DNA of 51,000 nucleotides from Cristatella mucedo (Eukaryota; Bryozoa; Phylactolaemata; Cristatellidae): NCBI GenBank assembly GCA_009760855.2, contig WPIO01000188.1, positions 250,001 to 301,000 of the forward strand, read 5' to 3'. Shown piece by piece: positions 24,081 to 35,639 of this stretch (position 1 is its first letter; each line of letters starts with the position of its first letter). The notes under the pieces were generated by a model. It saw only the letters and a program-made list of their open reading frames with translations, ran no database searches and was not told where the DNA came from. The position numbers and the translations under genes were made by a program.

Positions 24081-24114
24081 AATTGAGAGCATTATGATAG
24101 CATTACAGTAATGA

Positions 24115-24230
24115 CACACACACACACGTGCACACGCGCGCACGCGCACGCGCACACGCGCACGCGCTCACGCTCACGCTCGCACGCGTACGCGCACACG
24201 CACACGCACACGCACACGCACACGCACACG

Positions 24231-24261
<31 letters not shown>

Positions 24262-24286
24262 GCATATATATATATATATATATATA
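24115..24286. repeat. (CA)n/(CG-CA)n/(TA)n microsatellite
   Basis: A CACA run, mixed CGCACG repeats and a short TA run. It interrupts relic C next to a SINE. Frames across it are artefacts. Confidence 0.95.
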
Positions 24287-24430
24287 ATTCATTTATATAG
24301 CGCACCCAGAGAACTTAATCTCTATTCAGGCGCTTCATATGATATATGCTTTGGGGGCTGAAGCCAATACCTCAGCCAGACCTTGTTCGGGGCGAGCACC
24401 TTAAACCTCTGGACCAAACCAGCTCGGTAT
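24287..24430 (-). repeat. SINE with L2-A-like 3' tail
   Basis: On the minus strand this begins with a tRNA-like head (gagctggtttggtccagagg, ttaaggtgctcgcc) and ends with a tail carrying the L2-A terminal stem: gaagcgcctgaatagag, then ttctctgggtgcgctatata. A head from tRNA and a tail shared with a LINE is the usual sign that the SINE borrows that LINE's reverse transcriptase. Confidence 0.65.
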
Positions 24431-24469
24431 GACGCATTTGACCGAGATTTTATTTCACAACATCGTGAC

Positions 24470-24597
24470 TAAGGAGTAAATAATAGTAAAAAAATTATTT
24501 ATATAATAATTTTTAGAAATCTAGTGGCTTGAAATTTAATCATTTTATGTAAGTTTAGCGTTAAGATAAATTTTAAATTTTTGGCAGTATGCAATCA
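24470..24597 (+). pseudogene. Continuation of relic C
   Basis: Aligns with about 16150-16285 of the gene A intron (gtaagtttagcgttaagata versus ctaagtttagcattatgata). It stops abruptly at 24597, about 700 bases before where exon 2 would lie, at the junction with the duplicated segment. Confidence 0.5.
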
Positions 24598-25248
24598 GAG
24601 TCTCACTTTCTCTGTCCTAACATTATCTTGAATCAACCACTTCTTACACTTTTGTTCACATAAATTCAATAATTTATAAGCTGAATGAGTTTAATTTATA
24701 TGAACATTTAAGTTCATTGTGTTCAACGAGTCGCACTTTCGTGAGTGCTACCAAGTGAGTCACTTGTTGGAATCAGATTTTAATGTATCTCCGCCTGTAA
24801 CTACACAAAGTCATTAAGACCACGTGGGTGTTACACAGGAGAGTTTTGTATAGCACACTCACAGCCTAAGCGGCTTTCGGTACGCATTCGGTAGCCAACA
24901 GACTTCGTCTCACGCAACAAAGAGAAAGTGGGAAGCATAGCAGAATCAGGAGAGCAGTTGAGGTAGTGAGTAGCATAGAAGTAGCAGTTCAGGACCGCTG
25001 AAAAAGATGTGCCATAGTCGGCAGTTGGAGAGTAGATGTCGTTGCGTAAGAATTGTGGAAGCGAGTTCCACAGTCTAGGACCTGCAGAGCTAAAGCTTCT
25101 GTCGCCGACTGTCTTTAAGCGGAGGAATGGGACAGCTAATTTATTGTCCACACAGGACCTAAGGGCGCGAACAGACTGAAACTGATGCAGCAGTTCAGCT
25201 AGGTATGAATGAGCCAAGCCGTGGCGGGCCTTGTGGGTCAGCCTAAGA
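24598..25248 (-). repeat. Direct duplicate of 14017-14660 (intron flank plus LINE-B)
   Basis: About 650 bases nearly identical to 14017-14660, in the same orientation and 10.58 kb away. It includes 190 bases of gene A intron outside the LINE and the 3' part of the arm-A LINE-B copy. The LINE-B frame on the minus strand remains open within 24831-25379. Because it carries non-transposon flank, it was copied as DNA and not by an independent retrotransposition. Confidence 0.8.
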
Positions 25249-25550
25249 ACTGATATCTTGTTGAGCCAATGAGTGGTAGTAAGGAAGTGTGCTAGTATTT
25301 GCTTCTCTTTATATATAAGCATTAACCTTGTCGGACCATAAATTATAATATTTTTGTTGTGGTAATACGAGCGGGACATCGTTGATTCCTGTCAGTGAGT
25401 TGTTAATGAGCTTCGACGTGCTGTTTTTATTCACCTGCCTCTCTGTGCCCTTGAGTACGATAGCCTGCACGAATGACTTGAGCGTTTTGTAATAGGTCGT
25501 GGCTACTCTTTTTATGCCATTCTGTTGTACAGTTGATATATCTGCTCGGT
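25249..25550. other. Unassigned
   Basis: Sequence between the duplicated segment and the SINE. It extends the minus-strand LINE-B frame with unrelated residues and may belong to another old retroelement, but no motif is clear. Confidence 0.35.
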
Positions 25551-25552
25551 GA

Positions 25553-25740
25553 GCTGTGATGGCACAATAAGGAAGGCGGTTGCTTTTCGCGACTTCGGCC
25601 CTGAGGTCGCGGGTTTGAATTCTGCGATGGGCGATTCCTTATTGCGGTTGCTGAGAGCGGTGGTGATAGCCGTAAAGGCTCCTCTGTCGCTAAACAAAAT
25701 AGGCTGTAAAATCGGCTTGTATTTTTCGCATCTATGAAGT
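25553..25740 (+). repeat. tRNA-derived SINE (family S1)
   Basis: The head reads as a tRNA: an A-box-like gatggcacaataaggaaggcg near 25558-25578 and a B box gcgggtttgaattc near 25608-25621. A body with ggtggtgatagccgtaaaggctcct and gctaaacaaaataggctg follows. A second copy, clearly alignable from head through body, lies on the minus strand at 38378-38552. The 61- and 62-codon frames over it are chance. Confidence 0.75.
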
Positions 25741-25809
25741 ATTTACTTCTTGAAAGCCGTGATTAGAGCAGACAGCAACTTAAAAATCCATCATCGCCAT
25801 CATCGCCAC

Positions 25810-26265
25810 CAGGTGCAGGGCTTGGCTCCTCCATACCTAGCTGAACTGCCATCCCAGTTTCAGCCTCTTTGCGCCCTCAGGCCCAGTATGGGCAAGAAAT
25901 TAGCTGTTCCATTCTTCCGCCAAAAGACTGTTGGTGACAAAAGCTTTAGCTCTGTAGGTCCTAGACTGTAGAACTTGTTTCCACGATTTTAACGCAACCA
26001 CAGCTACTCTCCTACTGCCTGCTGCGGCTTATCCTTTTCAGCGGTCCTGAGCTGTTAGTTCCATGCTCCTCACTGCCTTAACTGCTCTCCTGACTCTGCT
26101 TTGCTTCCAACTTTCACTTTGTTGCGTTAGTTGAAGTCGGTTGGCTACCGAATGCATACCGAAAGCCGCGTAGGCTGTGAGTGGGCTATACAAAACCCTA
26201 TTGCATAACACCCACCTAGCCTTCGTGGAGTTACAGACAGAGACACATTACATTACATTACCACC
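25810..26265 (+). mobile_element. LINE-B 3' end at inner edge of palindrome 2
   Basis: C-terminal ORF fragment (PPYLAELPSQF, GDKSFSSVGPRL-type motifs, then a TAG in place of Trp in the usual LWNSL) and the 3' end with acattacattaccacc tail. Inverted partner of 18540-18870. Confidence 0.75.
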
Positions 26266-26337
26266 CATTAATTCAATTGTACTTGCCTCTATGGAATTTT
26301 ATCGACAAGCTGAGAAATTATAAGAATGAATTATACA

Positions 26338-26392
26338 GATATGTATATACATATCAATATGCATATATATATATATATATATATATACATAT
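26338..26392. repeat. Short (TA)n tract
   Basis: Arm B homologue of the long TA tract at 18325-18470. Confidence 0.85.
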
Positions 26393-27405
26393 TCATGCGT
26401 TGGTGTGTAAAATGTAAAATGGTTTTATATTTAGATGCCTGGAGACTTTGACGGTCCATACCAGAGCGGTCACTTTTTATTTATATGTTTCAATGGTTTT
26501 CGCAATGCTTGCAGAAGAATTGGTAAGCCTTTTCCATATGACTTGAGTTTCTTTAGTGGCAACCTTAAGTCGTGGCAGCAGGTTTGTATCCTTTGTCACA
26601 ACGATTGGACCCTCTCTGAGGATTCTAAGCCGATATCTTGAGCTAGTTACTGTGATTGTTACTGTATTTCTGAGCACATTACGTGAAACATGCATTCAAT
26701 ATTGGCTCAAGGATTAGTCTCAATGCAAACTTGGGTTCGGATAAACTGTTCCGGCTTTTCCATTGTGAATATTCATCAATTTTTACAGTAACCGTCTGAA
26801 TGGCTTATTTAAAGTGTGGAGCTACGCCCGACCGACATTTCGCCAACTTCAAGAAAACATTGCACCAAAGTTATGAATCTTGAATCTAAACAACTCCATC
26901 CAGATTACTGGCAGCATGCTAGGCTTAACAGAATTAGGAAGCTTGCATGCATGCTTTTGATGAGTGCATAGATGCTTTGTTAGCTGGTGCATCTCTGCGT
27001 CCTATTCACAAATGGTAAATTATATCTTAAAAGACACGGCTCCTTGTTATTCTGCCGATATTAGGTTCACAGAAAAATAAAGGGCTAAAGTCATATTGCC
27101 TTAATTCGAGCCTTGCAATTAAGCCTACTGATGCTACTATCGGGGATGCAATGGTAATTATGAGACGATTTTACGTAAGTGCAGACGAACGCATCGTTTA
27201 GTCTGTAGTTTGATTATGTTTAGCCTGAATATATTCAACTTGCTATGCTTATGAGTACGGCGGTATCTAGTTAAACAATTTTGACTTTCGTACACGCAAT
27301 GCCACTTTCAAAATGTTGTTTTCCATTGGACTGTGCATTCGGCGTGGCGTAGGTGACCGGCGCGAGCAAGACGGAAAATAATGCTGTCGAGTTTCACGTC
27401 ATATT

Positions 27406-27632
27406 TTATCGTCCAGTGCTGTTACCTGGAACAGCGACACTCGTAACTTCTGGGTACACAATTCCTGGGATAACGGGCTGAGGCAAAATGCAGCAAGACC
27501 GGAAGACCGGGCAACTGAACTTGTTCGTTCGGTATTGTGGGGAGCTGCATCGTTGGAAAAGCTTGATCTTGCATGTACCACCAAAGGCCTCGCATTTCGG
27601 TCTATTGACTTTCCAGAAAAACTTAGAACGTC
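27406..27632 (-). CDS. Gene B exon 2: cationic six-cysteine (defensin-like) domain
   Basis: Same length and phase as gene A exon 2, with the acceptor ag at 27633-27634 (+ coordinates) and the stop at 27406-27408. All six cysteines, the Gly-Gly before Cys2 and the terminal CC are kept, with identical spacing. By my comparison 13 of 227 bases differ from gene A. Of the resulting amino-acid changes, only Gln99 to Arg lies between the first and last Cys. The others are at positions 58 and 59 (to Phe-Phe) and in the C-terminal tail at 108, 110, 115, 116 and 128. Gene B is therefore slightly more basic in the core. An upstream in-frame ATG (27681) lies in the intron and is not expected to be used. 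Confidence 0.72.
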
Positions 27633-29107
27633 CTAAAACGACAAAAGCAATCATTGTGACAACTAAATACTGTTTTCCCATATGCGTTCCAGGCTTTCAC
27701 ATCTTATCGCCTAGGCCGTTGAGAATTTCTCAGTGAGATTTATATTGTTAGGTCGTCAGCTTAAATTTGCTGTCAAATGATATGCAGAAGAGCGTTGGCA
27801 AATGCCGGTTTTTTTAACGGAACAAGCTGATGTCGAATAATACTCTTCAAGAAAATGTTGGGTGCCGCTTTTTTCCTATACATTCATAGACTTAGTCTGA
27901 GATAATGATTAGGCTCTTGATTTCTACAATTTTTTCTAAAAAGTACTTTCTGTATATTGTATTGTATTATTGAAGACAATGCGATGCTTTGTGTAAGATA
28001 AGCTTTCTAATTTCATACTCATGTTTTATCTCTCGCGCTCAATGAACGGCATTTCAGAGGCTCCAGAAAGTGCAGCAAATGTATTTACTTACCGTTTGGT
28101 GAAACGCTAACATTCTGAAGTTTCTCTAAGATTAACGCGGGTTGAAGCCTGTGCATTTTAAGCATGTGCCACTAAACCATTGGTTAGTGCGGATTTCGGC
28201 ACAATCGCAGTCCATGGCCATAGTTTTGCAATTCTGCACGCACTTGCATGCAGAACTTAAATTTAGTATACTGTGATATGACGGAATTTCTCGATTGATT
28301 TTTAGTGAAATTTTGAAGGCTCATTTCCGGAATCATAGCAGACACTGCCTTTTGCTAGCAACTTAAACGCCTCGTTGAAGTCATGTGAAAGCTTAAAATA
28401 TGCCTAAGACCGTTTCTACATTATAGATCATAGTAAATACCACATACCTGGGATTATAAAATTACTAGAGCTAAGGATGCCCAAGCATTTCTATTCGATT
28501 CCTTTTCTTTGTAGTATTCCGCTTTTCACAAACCTAATAAGCTATTCCATGAAGCGAAAACTCTAAGCTTAAAATAAACATTGATATTTGTATCGTTTTA
28601 GTAAATATTATCAGAGATCATTATTTAATAAAATGCAGTACCATCAACGAAGCGAAAAATGTTGTTACAATCACATACTTAAATTTTAATCTGCATTGCT
28701 AACCTTTTACCGAATAGCTTCTGATGCATGATGATATTTTAGTTTAACTAAAAAAGTAAAACCTTTGAATGCATGTTGCCTGAAATTCATTTGCATCCTA
28801 ATGCTAAACTTATATTAAGGAATGAAATACTAAACTTGTGGGTTAGTCTCCCAAAGTTAGCATGCTAATGATTGCTTGTTTACTACTTTTCCCTACGATT
28901 ATTTTACATTTTTATTATAACTGAGTGATGATGGGAATTAAACTCTCGGTGAAAGTTTGTATTACCTAAATGTTATCACAGAGGCTCTAAACCAGAGCCT
29001 CCGTGAGTTTCAATCTGATACTTAACACTTTTAGTTGCACAATAATTTCTACAGGGCTGTCGACTAAACAACTACGCAAATTTACTTTTCAGAAACTAGC
29101 GACATAG

Positions 29108-30884
29108 TATGCAAGTCCTCTGAAACCTATTCCCACTGTCCTGCTCCTACATTGCATTGATCTGCTGCTGCCATGCATAACTAACGTCATCAATGTGTCA
29201 TTAGCCTCAGGTCATGTCCCAGCACCTTTCAAAAAAGCTGTAGTCAGGCCTCTTCTCAAGTAAGCAGCAATATACAAAGAGAACTGGAGCACCTACCGCC
29301 CAGTCTCCCTTCTACCATTCCTATCAAAGACACTGGAAAGGGTAGTGGCAGACCAGCTAAACTCATAAATCGAAACCTCACACCTTGCTAGTAAGTTCCA
29401 GTCTGGCTTTAGAGCTAATCGATCCACAGAGTCAGCATTGCTTAGGGTATACAACGACCTACTTAGGAATGCAGACAAGGGTAGAGTGTCTCTGCTTGTT
29501 TTGCTTGATCTTTTGGCAGCTTTTGATACCATCGATCACAAATTTCTTCTAGAGCGCCTCTCATCTCGCCTGGGCATCACTGGCACTGCTCTGCAGTGGT
29601 TCAGGTCCTATCTCAGTGGGAGACTCCAGAGTATTGACGTGAACGGACAAAGATCATCTGAGGTACCTCTGAAATATGGAGTACCTCAGGGCTCCGTGCT
29701 AGGTCCAGTTCTTTTCACGGTTTATACTCTGCCTCTTGCTGATGTGATTGCCAAGCACAATCTAGGCTTTCACTTCTATGCGGATGACACTCAGTTGAAC
29801 CTTTGCATTTATCCCTCCCAGCCTTCGAGCACCTCAAATTCTCTCAACTCACTTGCTGCATGCATTGATGACATCAGCACATGGATGGCAGCAAATTTTC
29901 TAAAACTAAACTATGACAAAACTAACTTACTAGTTATGGGCAGACCCAGTGCGATTCAGAGATTGGAAACGCTGCCCCTTAAAATTGGCTCTGCCAGCAT
30001 ATCTCCTGTTGAATCAGCTTAAAATCTAGGTGTTATATTACAAACCGACCTTTCGTTAGACGACCATATCAGCTCCACAGTCAAATATACCTATATTCAG
30101 ATTCATAACATTGCTAAAATTCAGGCCTGTTTAGATAAGGATACCATGTCTAAGTTGGTCCATCCATTAGTGTCATCTCGTCTCGACTTCTGCAACTCAC
30201 TGCTTACTGGCCTACCAGCATGTGCGATTAGGCGATTGCAGCTAGTGTAAAACTCTGCAGCTAGGCTTGTCTGTCGTGAGCATCGCAGTTGCCACATTAC
30301 TCCACTTCTCGCCGACCTGCACTGGCTACCAGTCAAGCAACGGATTGACTTCAAGGTTTTGTCGCTCACTTTTAGGTCCCTTAATTCTATGGCTTCAGTC
30401 TATCTCTCCGACATACTCCCCCATACTCCCCCATCAGGCCAAGCATCGTACCACCAGCTTTTAGGAATCCAACCGTCTAGAAATACATCGTACAAACCTT
30501 AAATCCTTTGGAGACCGTGCATTTAGTTCGTATGCTCCCAAAGCTTGGAACTTCCTCCCGACCTGCATCAGTACATCCCCTGACCTGACCGCATTTAAAA
30601 GGAACTTAAAAACACACCTATTTAGGACAGCATTTAGTGGGTCCCTGTGATTTGTCCTTCATGTGCTTATGTGTGCTGACACTGTGCATGCTGCCACTAA
30701 CCACATTTGCATGCTGACCCTGTGCATGTCACCCCTAACTATGTTATTCATTTTGTTTGTTTTTCAAGCATGATTTTACTTAGCATTCGATTGCTTTTCT
30801 CTTTGCAGCAAATGTAAAGCGCCTAGAAAGAGATGAAGTTCTCTGAGGGCGCTGTATCAAGTGCATTATTATTATTATTGTTAT
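29108..30884 (+). mobile_element. Young 5'-truncated L2-A in intron of gene B (antisense to the gene)
   Basis: This holds the reverse transcriptase to the 3' end. The longest open part encodes 194 residues (29438-30022): LLDLLAAFDTID at about 22-33, GVPQGSVLGP at 81-90 and the catalytic YADD at 114-117. Upstream RT text (YRPVSLLPFLSKTLERVVADQL-like, near 29296-29366) is in the same frame but broken by two stops. The C-terminal domain, 3'UTR, terminal stem and (ATT)n tail follow to 30884. Arm A has the empty site at about 15937-15955. It is the best preserved L2-A RT here, yet still not intact. Confidence 0.85.
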
Positions 30885-31254
30885 GGAAGCAGGTCTGCAG
30901 ATATGAAATTTGAGTTATTACCTAACGTCTACTACTGAAATGCTGTTAGGTCTTTGCGACGCACCGCTAATACAATGTTAACGTGTACACATATATGTGA
31001 ACAAATATGCACATTTGTTTGTGTTTATTTGCATATATATTTTTACGGGCATGATTGCACTTTGACCAATGAGGTCCCTAGTGTATTTCCGTATCAAGTT
31101 GCATCGAGAAGGACTCGTGATTAAGCGACAGTCTAGCGACTAAGGAGAAGAACAGTTGCAGCCAAGGAGACCAGTAATGGACTGTCGTACATCCTGTTCT
31201 GTTGATTTTGTATTGCACCAGCAAGCTAGCACTTACGCCATTAATAGTTTAAAA

Positions 31255-31885
31255 CAAATAAATCTACCACTCACTGCTTGCTGGTCTACTTAAAGCTGGT
31301 GCAAAACTCTGCAGCTAGTGTTTGCTGCCTTGAGCTTCATAGCTTCCATATCACACCACTTCTCGCCGACCTTAACTACCTCGCAATCAAGAAACGCATC
31401 GACTTTAAGGTTTGTCCCTTACTTTATGGTTATTTCGTCCTTCGGCTTTAGCCCATCTGTCAAATCTACTCCTCCACTAAGCTAAGCATCATGCCACCTA
31501 CTTTTTGGAATTTAACTGTTTACCCATAATTCGGACAAATTTAAAATCATTCGGAGATCGTGCATTTAGATCGTACACTCCCAAAGTCAGAACTAACTTC
31601 CAACCTCTGTTGCGACATCTCCTGGACTGTCCACATTCAACTATTTATCCCAGATTTGTAGGTCCCTGTGATTCATGTTTTATATACTTACTCAGGCTGA
31701 CACTGTGCATGCTGCCATAAACCAAACTTGCATGCTGGTGTGCATGTTACCCCTAACTATGTCTTCCTGCTTATTGAGCATGATGCCACTAACCATTCGA
31801 TCTTGCCTAATTTTCAGAAAATTGTTTGTGTCCAGAAAGAGATTGAGTTCTCTGGGAGTGATATACCAAATAAAACATTATTATT
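31255..31885 (+). mobile_element. L2-A 3' fragment in intron of gene B
   Basis: Arm B copy of the shared old L2-A insertion (partner 14925-15565). Decayed RT C-terminus, 3'UTR with caggctgacactgtgcatgc, terminal stem and a short AT tail. Confidence 0.7.
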
Positions 31886-32604
31886 GCTACTATTTTCACA
31901 ACGAGACCTGACCCTGCCGTTTTTGTCCGGTATAAAGTGCATTAAAAACTTATTCCAACAAGTGACACACTTGGTGGCATTAATGAATGTGCGACCCGTT
32001 TACCACAATGAACTTAAATGTTCATATAAATTAAACTTAATAAGCTTAAAATTTTTTTAGTTTATGTGAATAAAAAAGTAAGAAGTGGTTTGGTTAAATC
32101 AAGATAATGTTGAGGCAGAGAAAGAAAGACCCGAAAAGTTTAACTTCGTATTTCACTTAATTTTTGCCATCTTTCAAAACTAAGATTTCATGTCCCTAAA
32201 ATATTAAAAATCCTAACATAATTTGTAAAGCTTATTTAGAACGAAAAGGCAGCTTCATGTTTACGGCCATATCAAAAGGTAATTTTTCAAAGTAATCTTG
32301 TTATGTATAGTGATAGAAAAACACGTAAACAACCTACCATCAATTCATCATAAGGATGCCATTTCCACCTTCTTACTAATGAATTCTCTTAGTGGTACAG
32401 CGATGATCTATGTCTACATAAAAATTTTCATACGTGCTACCACCTAGGACCATATTGCGTTTCACTGCTCATGATGCATTGAACCCTGACCATACGTTGA
32501 ACTCAAGATGACATTGAGTGCTGCATCGAAATGTTCTCTGCTTGCTACGATGACGAAATCCGTTAAACATGCCAATTGCAATTTTTGAGCACGGCCTGAG
32601 TAAT

Positions 32605-32605
<1 letters not shown>

Positions 32606-32641
<36 letters not shown>

Positions 32642-32680
32642 TCTCTCTCTCTTTCTCTCTTTCTCTCTCTCTCTCTCTTA
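32606..32680. repeat. (TA)n/(CT)n microsatellite
   Basis: Arm B counterpart of 13265-13541, much shorter (about 75 versus 275 bases). Confidence 0.95.
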
Positions 32681-32840
32681 TTTTTTCGTTAGGATACCTA
32701 TGAGTTTGTGAAAGAAGATTAACAAAAGCAGCATGGAAAAATTTCGTTGAGAAAGCACAATAAAAGCGAAAACTATACAAAATAGCTGAGCATATCTGAA
32801 GAACTAGATATTTTGAAAGCAGCTCGATACATTAACTTAC

Positions 32841-33000
32841 TTTTATCTAGGAAGCTTTCGTCTTCGGACGTTTCCTGATAATCGATCAGAGCATCTTCGT
32901 TGTTTCCTCCTTGTTCTTCGGCTTCTGTTTCAGCTTTGCTTGCCGTTATGGCGGCAACAATCAAAACTGCCACAGTGCACAAGTATGCTGCCCGAGCCAT
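32841..33000 (-). CDS. Gene B exon 1: signal peptide and acidic propeptide
   Basis: Reverse-strand copy of gene A exon 1, with ATG at 33000-32998 and the donor gtaagt beginning at 32840. It differs by one base in 160 (residue 34 Asp to Asn). The flanking promoter region and the first part of the intron are also about 98-99% identical to gene A, so the near-identity is not explained by protein constraint alone. With exon 2 at 27406-27632 the intron is about 5.2 kb, against 3.9 kb in gene A; most of the difference is the L2-A at 29108-30884. The junction again forms Lys-Arg-Arg. The predicted product has 128 residues. Confidence 0.75.
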
Positions 33001-33042
33001 CTGGTCGTTTTGAATCTAATCGGACGAGTCGTGCCCTGGCAG

Positions 33043-33077
33043 TTATACTGTCTGCGTTTCCGAAATTAGCCAATCGC
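33043..33077 (-). promoter_or_regulatory. Candidate core promoter of gene B
   Basis: Reverse-strand copy of the CCAAT-like and TATA-like motifs seen before gene A (agttatac at about 33041-33048 and attagccaatc at about 33065-33076 on +). Confidence 0.35.
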
Positions 33078-33249
33078 TGAATCAGCTTACCAGGTACCGT
33101 GTTTCCACAGATCCGTGGTTATGAATCATTGCTCCGGGGCTGAAATATTGTGCAAAGGACTCGCCCGAAACCCTCTTAAAAAGAAGACAATTTTTTATGG
33201 AATAGGTTGAGTTGTGTATCGGCAGAAGCGCTTAGGAGGCTCTGGCGAT

Positions 33250-33579
33250 ATCTATCCACCTGCTGCCGACTATTGCATAGCCTTTCCAATAACTCTGAGC
33301 AGATAATCCATGCTACTTACTACCTCAAAAGCCATCTTGAATAAGCAATGCTTCTCAAGCGACAAAAAGAAAGTGGGAAGAATAGCATAGTCAGAAGAGC
33401 TGTTGAGGAAGTGAGTAGCATGAAAGTAGCAGCTCAGGACCGCTAGAAAGGAAGACCAATAGTTGGCAGCAGGACAGTAGTTGTCGTTGCCTGAGAATTT
33501 TTTCAGCGAGTTCCACAGCCTTGGACCAGCAGAGCTAAAACGTCTGTCGCCAACGGCCTTTAAGCGAGGGAATGGAACC
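33250..33579 (-). mobile_element. Rearranged LINE-B fragments in arm B
   Basis: A minus-strand C-terminal frame (33270-33626) has GDRRFSSAGPRLWNSL-type residues. It runs directly into a second LINE-B piece at 33250-33350. About 600 bases present in arm A (roughly 11970-12590) are missing here. Confidence 0.65.
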
Positions 33580-33720
33580 GCGACGAGTTGGTTTGGTCCT
33601 GTGGTTAAGGTGCTCGCCACCACCAAGGTCTGCAGAGGTCAGGGTTTGAGCCTGGAATCCATGGAGCCTACTATAGAATGCTTGTCAAGTACTAGCCTAG
33701 CTAGCTACTTCCTCGAAATT
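33580..33720 (+). repeat. SINE-like element in arm B
   Basis: Head with A-box-like tggtcctgtggttaagg and a B-box-like cagggtttgagcctgg near 33638-33653. The head matches the SINE piece at 11632-11722 in arm A. The downstream part matches 10540-10625 in arm A, where about 1 kb of LINE-B lies between the two halves. Confidence 0.5.
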
Positions 33721-34739
33721 ATAAAGTAGCATGTCTACTTGCTGCTACTGAGTCACACTACCCATGCAACGTGCAAGACTTAGCCTGAAGCCAATGCCAG
33801 ATGAATGTCTTGGCAGCATCTGCTAGTTATTAGTCACTCAGGTTGAATGTGAGACAGAATTAAACACTTGATAAAATTACCAGTGAACCTCTCATCGTCT
33901 GACCGGATGGTTTAAATTGTATTCAAACATTTGCGGAACTGACTTTGCTATTTTTATCTTCAATCAGATTACTTCAATTCATTCTTAGCAGGAGATTCGT
34001 GATCTTAGGCAGAATGAACACATTTTAACATTATCACTGTAAAACTCATATAGCTTTTAGCTGGCTAATAGCAATTAAATCTAAAAAAAGACTCATGGGG
34101 GAAAACCAAATGAGAGACTCTAAATTCATGAATTATCATTGCCAAGTCTCAAAAAGGTACGACGATTTAGCCATTTTTCATCTTCAAACAGCTTTTGTAT
34201 AGGTTTGGATTTAAATAAGCGATATGGGTTATGCCAAAATTGTGTTTGTGCGAAACGAGATTACAATATTAACGTAAACCATCGATCCATCTCAGAGGAC
34301 AGTAGCAAATGCATAACTTGTATAAACATCTGTCCTCCTAGTGTTTGTCTGGGTTAATATGACTAGCGAGGCTATCACTGCTGGCGTTTCCTCATCAGTT
34401 TGTAAGAATTTCTTAGAATACTAGTGTGAGCCCCACTATTCTAATTTGCTTTAGAAAACACTTGATATGCGATCACATTCCATCGTTTGAGACCCACAAC
34501 TACAACTTTTTCTGGCACTACGTGAGACTATGGTGACGATTTCTTTTTCGAGCAACGCTGTTCTTACGTCTTCATGCAGGGTCACTCGACGTTAACTGTT
34601 AGTGTGACATGTCGAGTAGGATATTTGTGCTCACTCCGACACGTGAGTATAAAATGTGTTTGCTAGTGCCCCTATGCATGTTCGGGCACATAGTAAACCT
34701 AGATTCTTTGACTCTATGTTAAGATGATCTAGACTAGAC

Positions 34740-34995
34740 ATTAATCGACTTTAACCGCAATAACAAAGGATTCGTATTGGGCCCTCAGACAACCTATTCT
34801 GTTTCCGTGCACTTTACATATGCTGTATTGGAATCGTGATAGATCGGTGAGTAGTAACGTGTTCAAGGAAAATAAGCGCAGCAATGTTCGATGTTGGATG
34901 CACTTGATCACTATGCGAATACGGTTAGTCGTAGAATGCACAGTATCAGCATGAATCAAGCAAAAAAAGTTGAGCAACAAGAACCTGCTCAACAC
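34740..34995 (-). mobile_element. Degenerate L2-A 3'UTR, arm B copy
   Basis: Inverted partner of 9300-9515. The minus-strand 84-codon frame over it is chance. Confidence 0.6.
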
Positions 34996-35639
34996 TGAGA
35001 TAAACAGCTGTGCGCTTAGCTTCTGATAAACGTGGTCAGTTCACGAGATGTGATGTCAGGTGGGAGTGACTGCTATACTTTGAGATCGCTAAGTGCTTCA
35101 TAATGACATCTCCGAGCACTTTACGCAGATAAAGTGTAAAATATTCCACTTCAGAAACGTCGATTTTTATCATAGATAATCAGGCCCGTGGCTTGCTTAA
35201 GACAATAAACTAGCCATAACAAGAAATTAAGCCATGCGAAAGCGTATAAACGATCCGGACTGATAAGAAGATGAAGGTCGCTTACGATTAAAAGACTTTT
35301 AGTCTAGGGCTGGTTGTAATTTCTGCCACATCGAGTCATTGAGCATTTTTTATACGAGAAAAGCACATGAAAGGCATTTTACAGATGAAATCCAGGACAC
35401 AACAGCTGATGTTTTAGATAGAATACCCGTGAAAAGGTTCGACAGTTTTATATTTTAGTATTCAGTGAGCCACATCATTCGTACGACTAAATGCTGCCAT
35501 GGAAATGAAGTCACGTAACTTTATAACCAACAAAACATACTTTGTCGTTGAACGATAAAACCACACTAATAGGGACCTCAAAAGAGTTCGTTTCGGATGG
35601 AACTCAAATTTGATGGTAAATACTCGTTTGTCTGCCTCT

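Noticed and set aside
25553-25740. A functional tRNA gene
   Set aside because: A and B boxes are present, but the cloverleaf pairing is poor and a SINE body follows; a second diverged copy exists at 38.4 kb.
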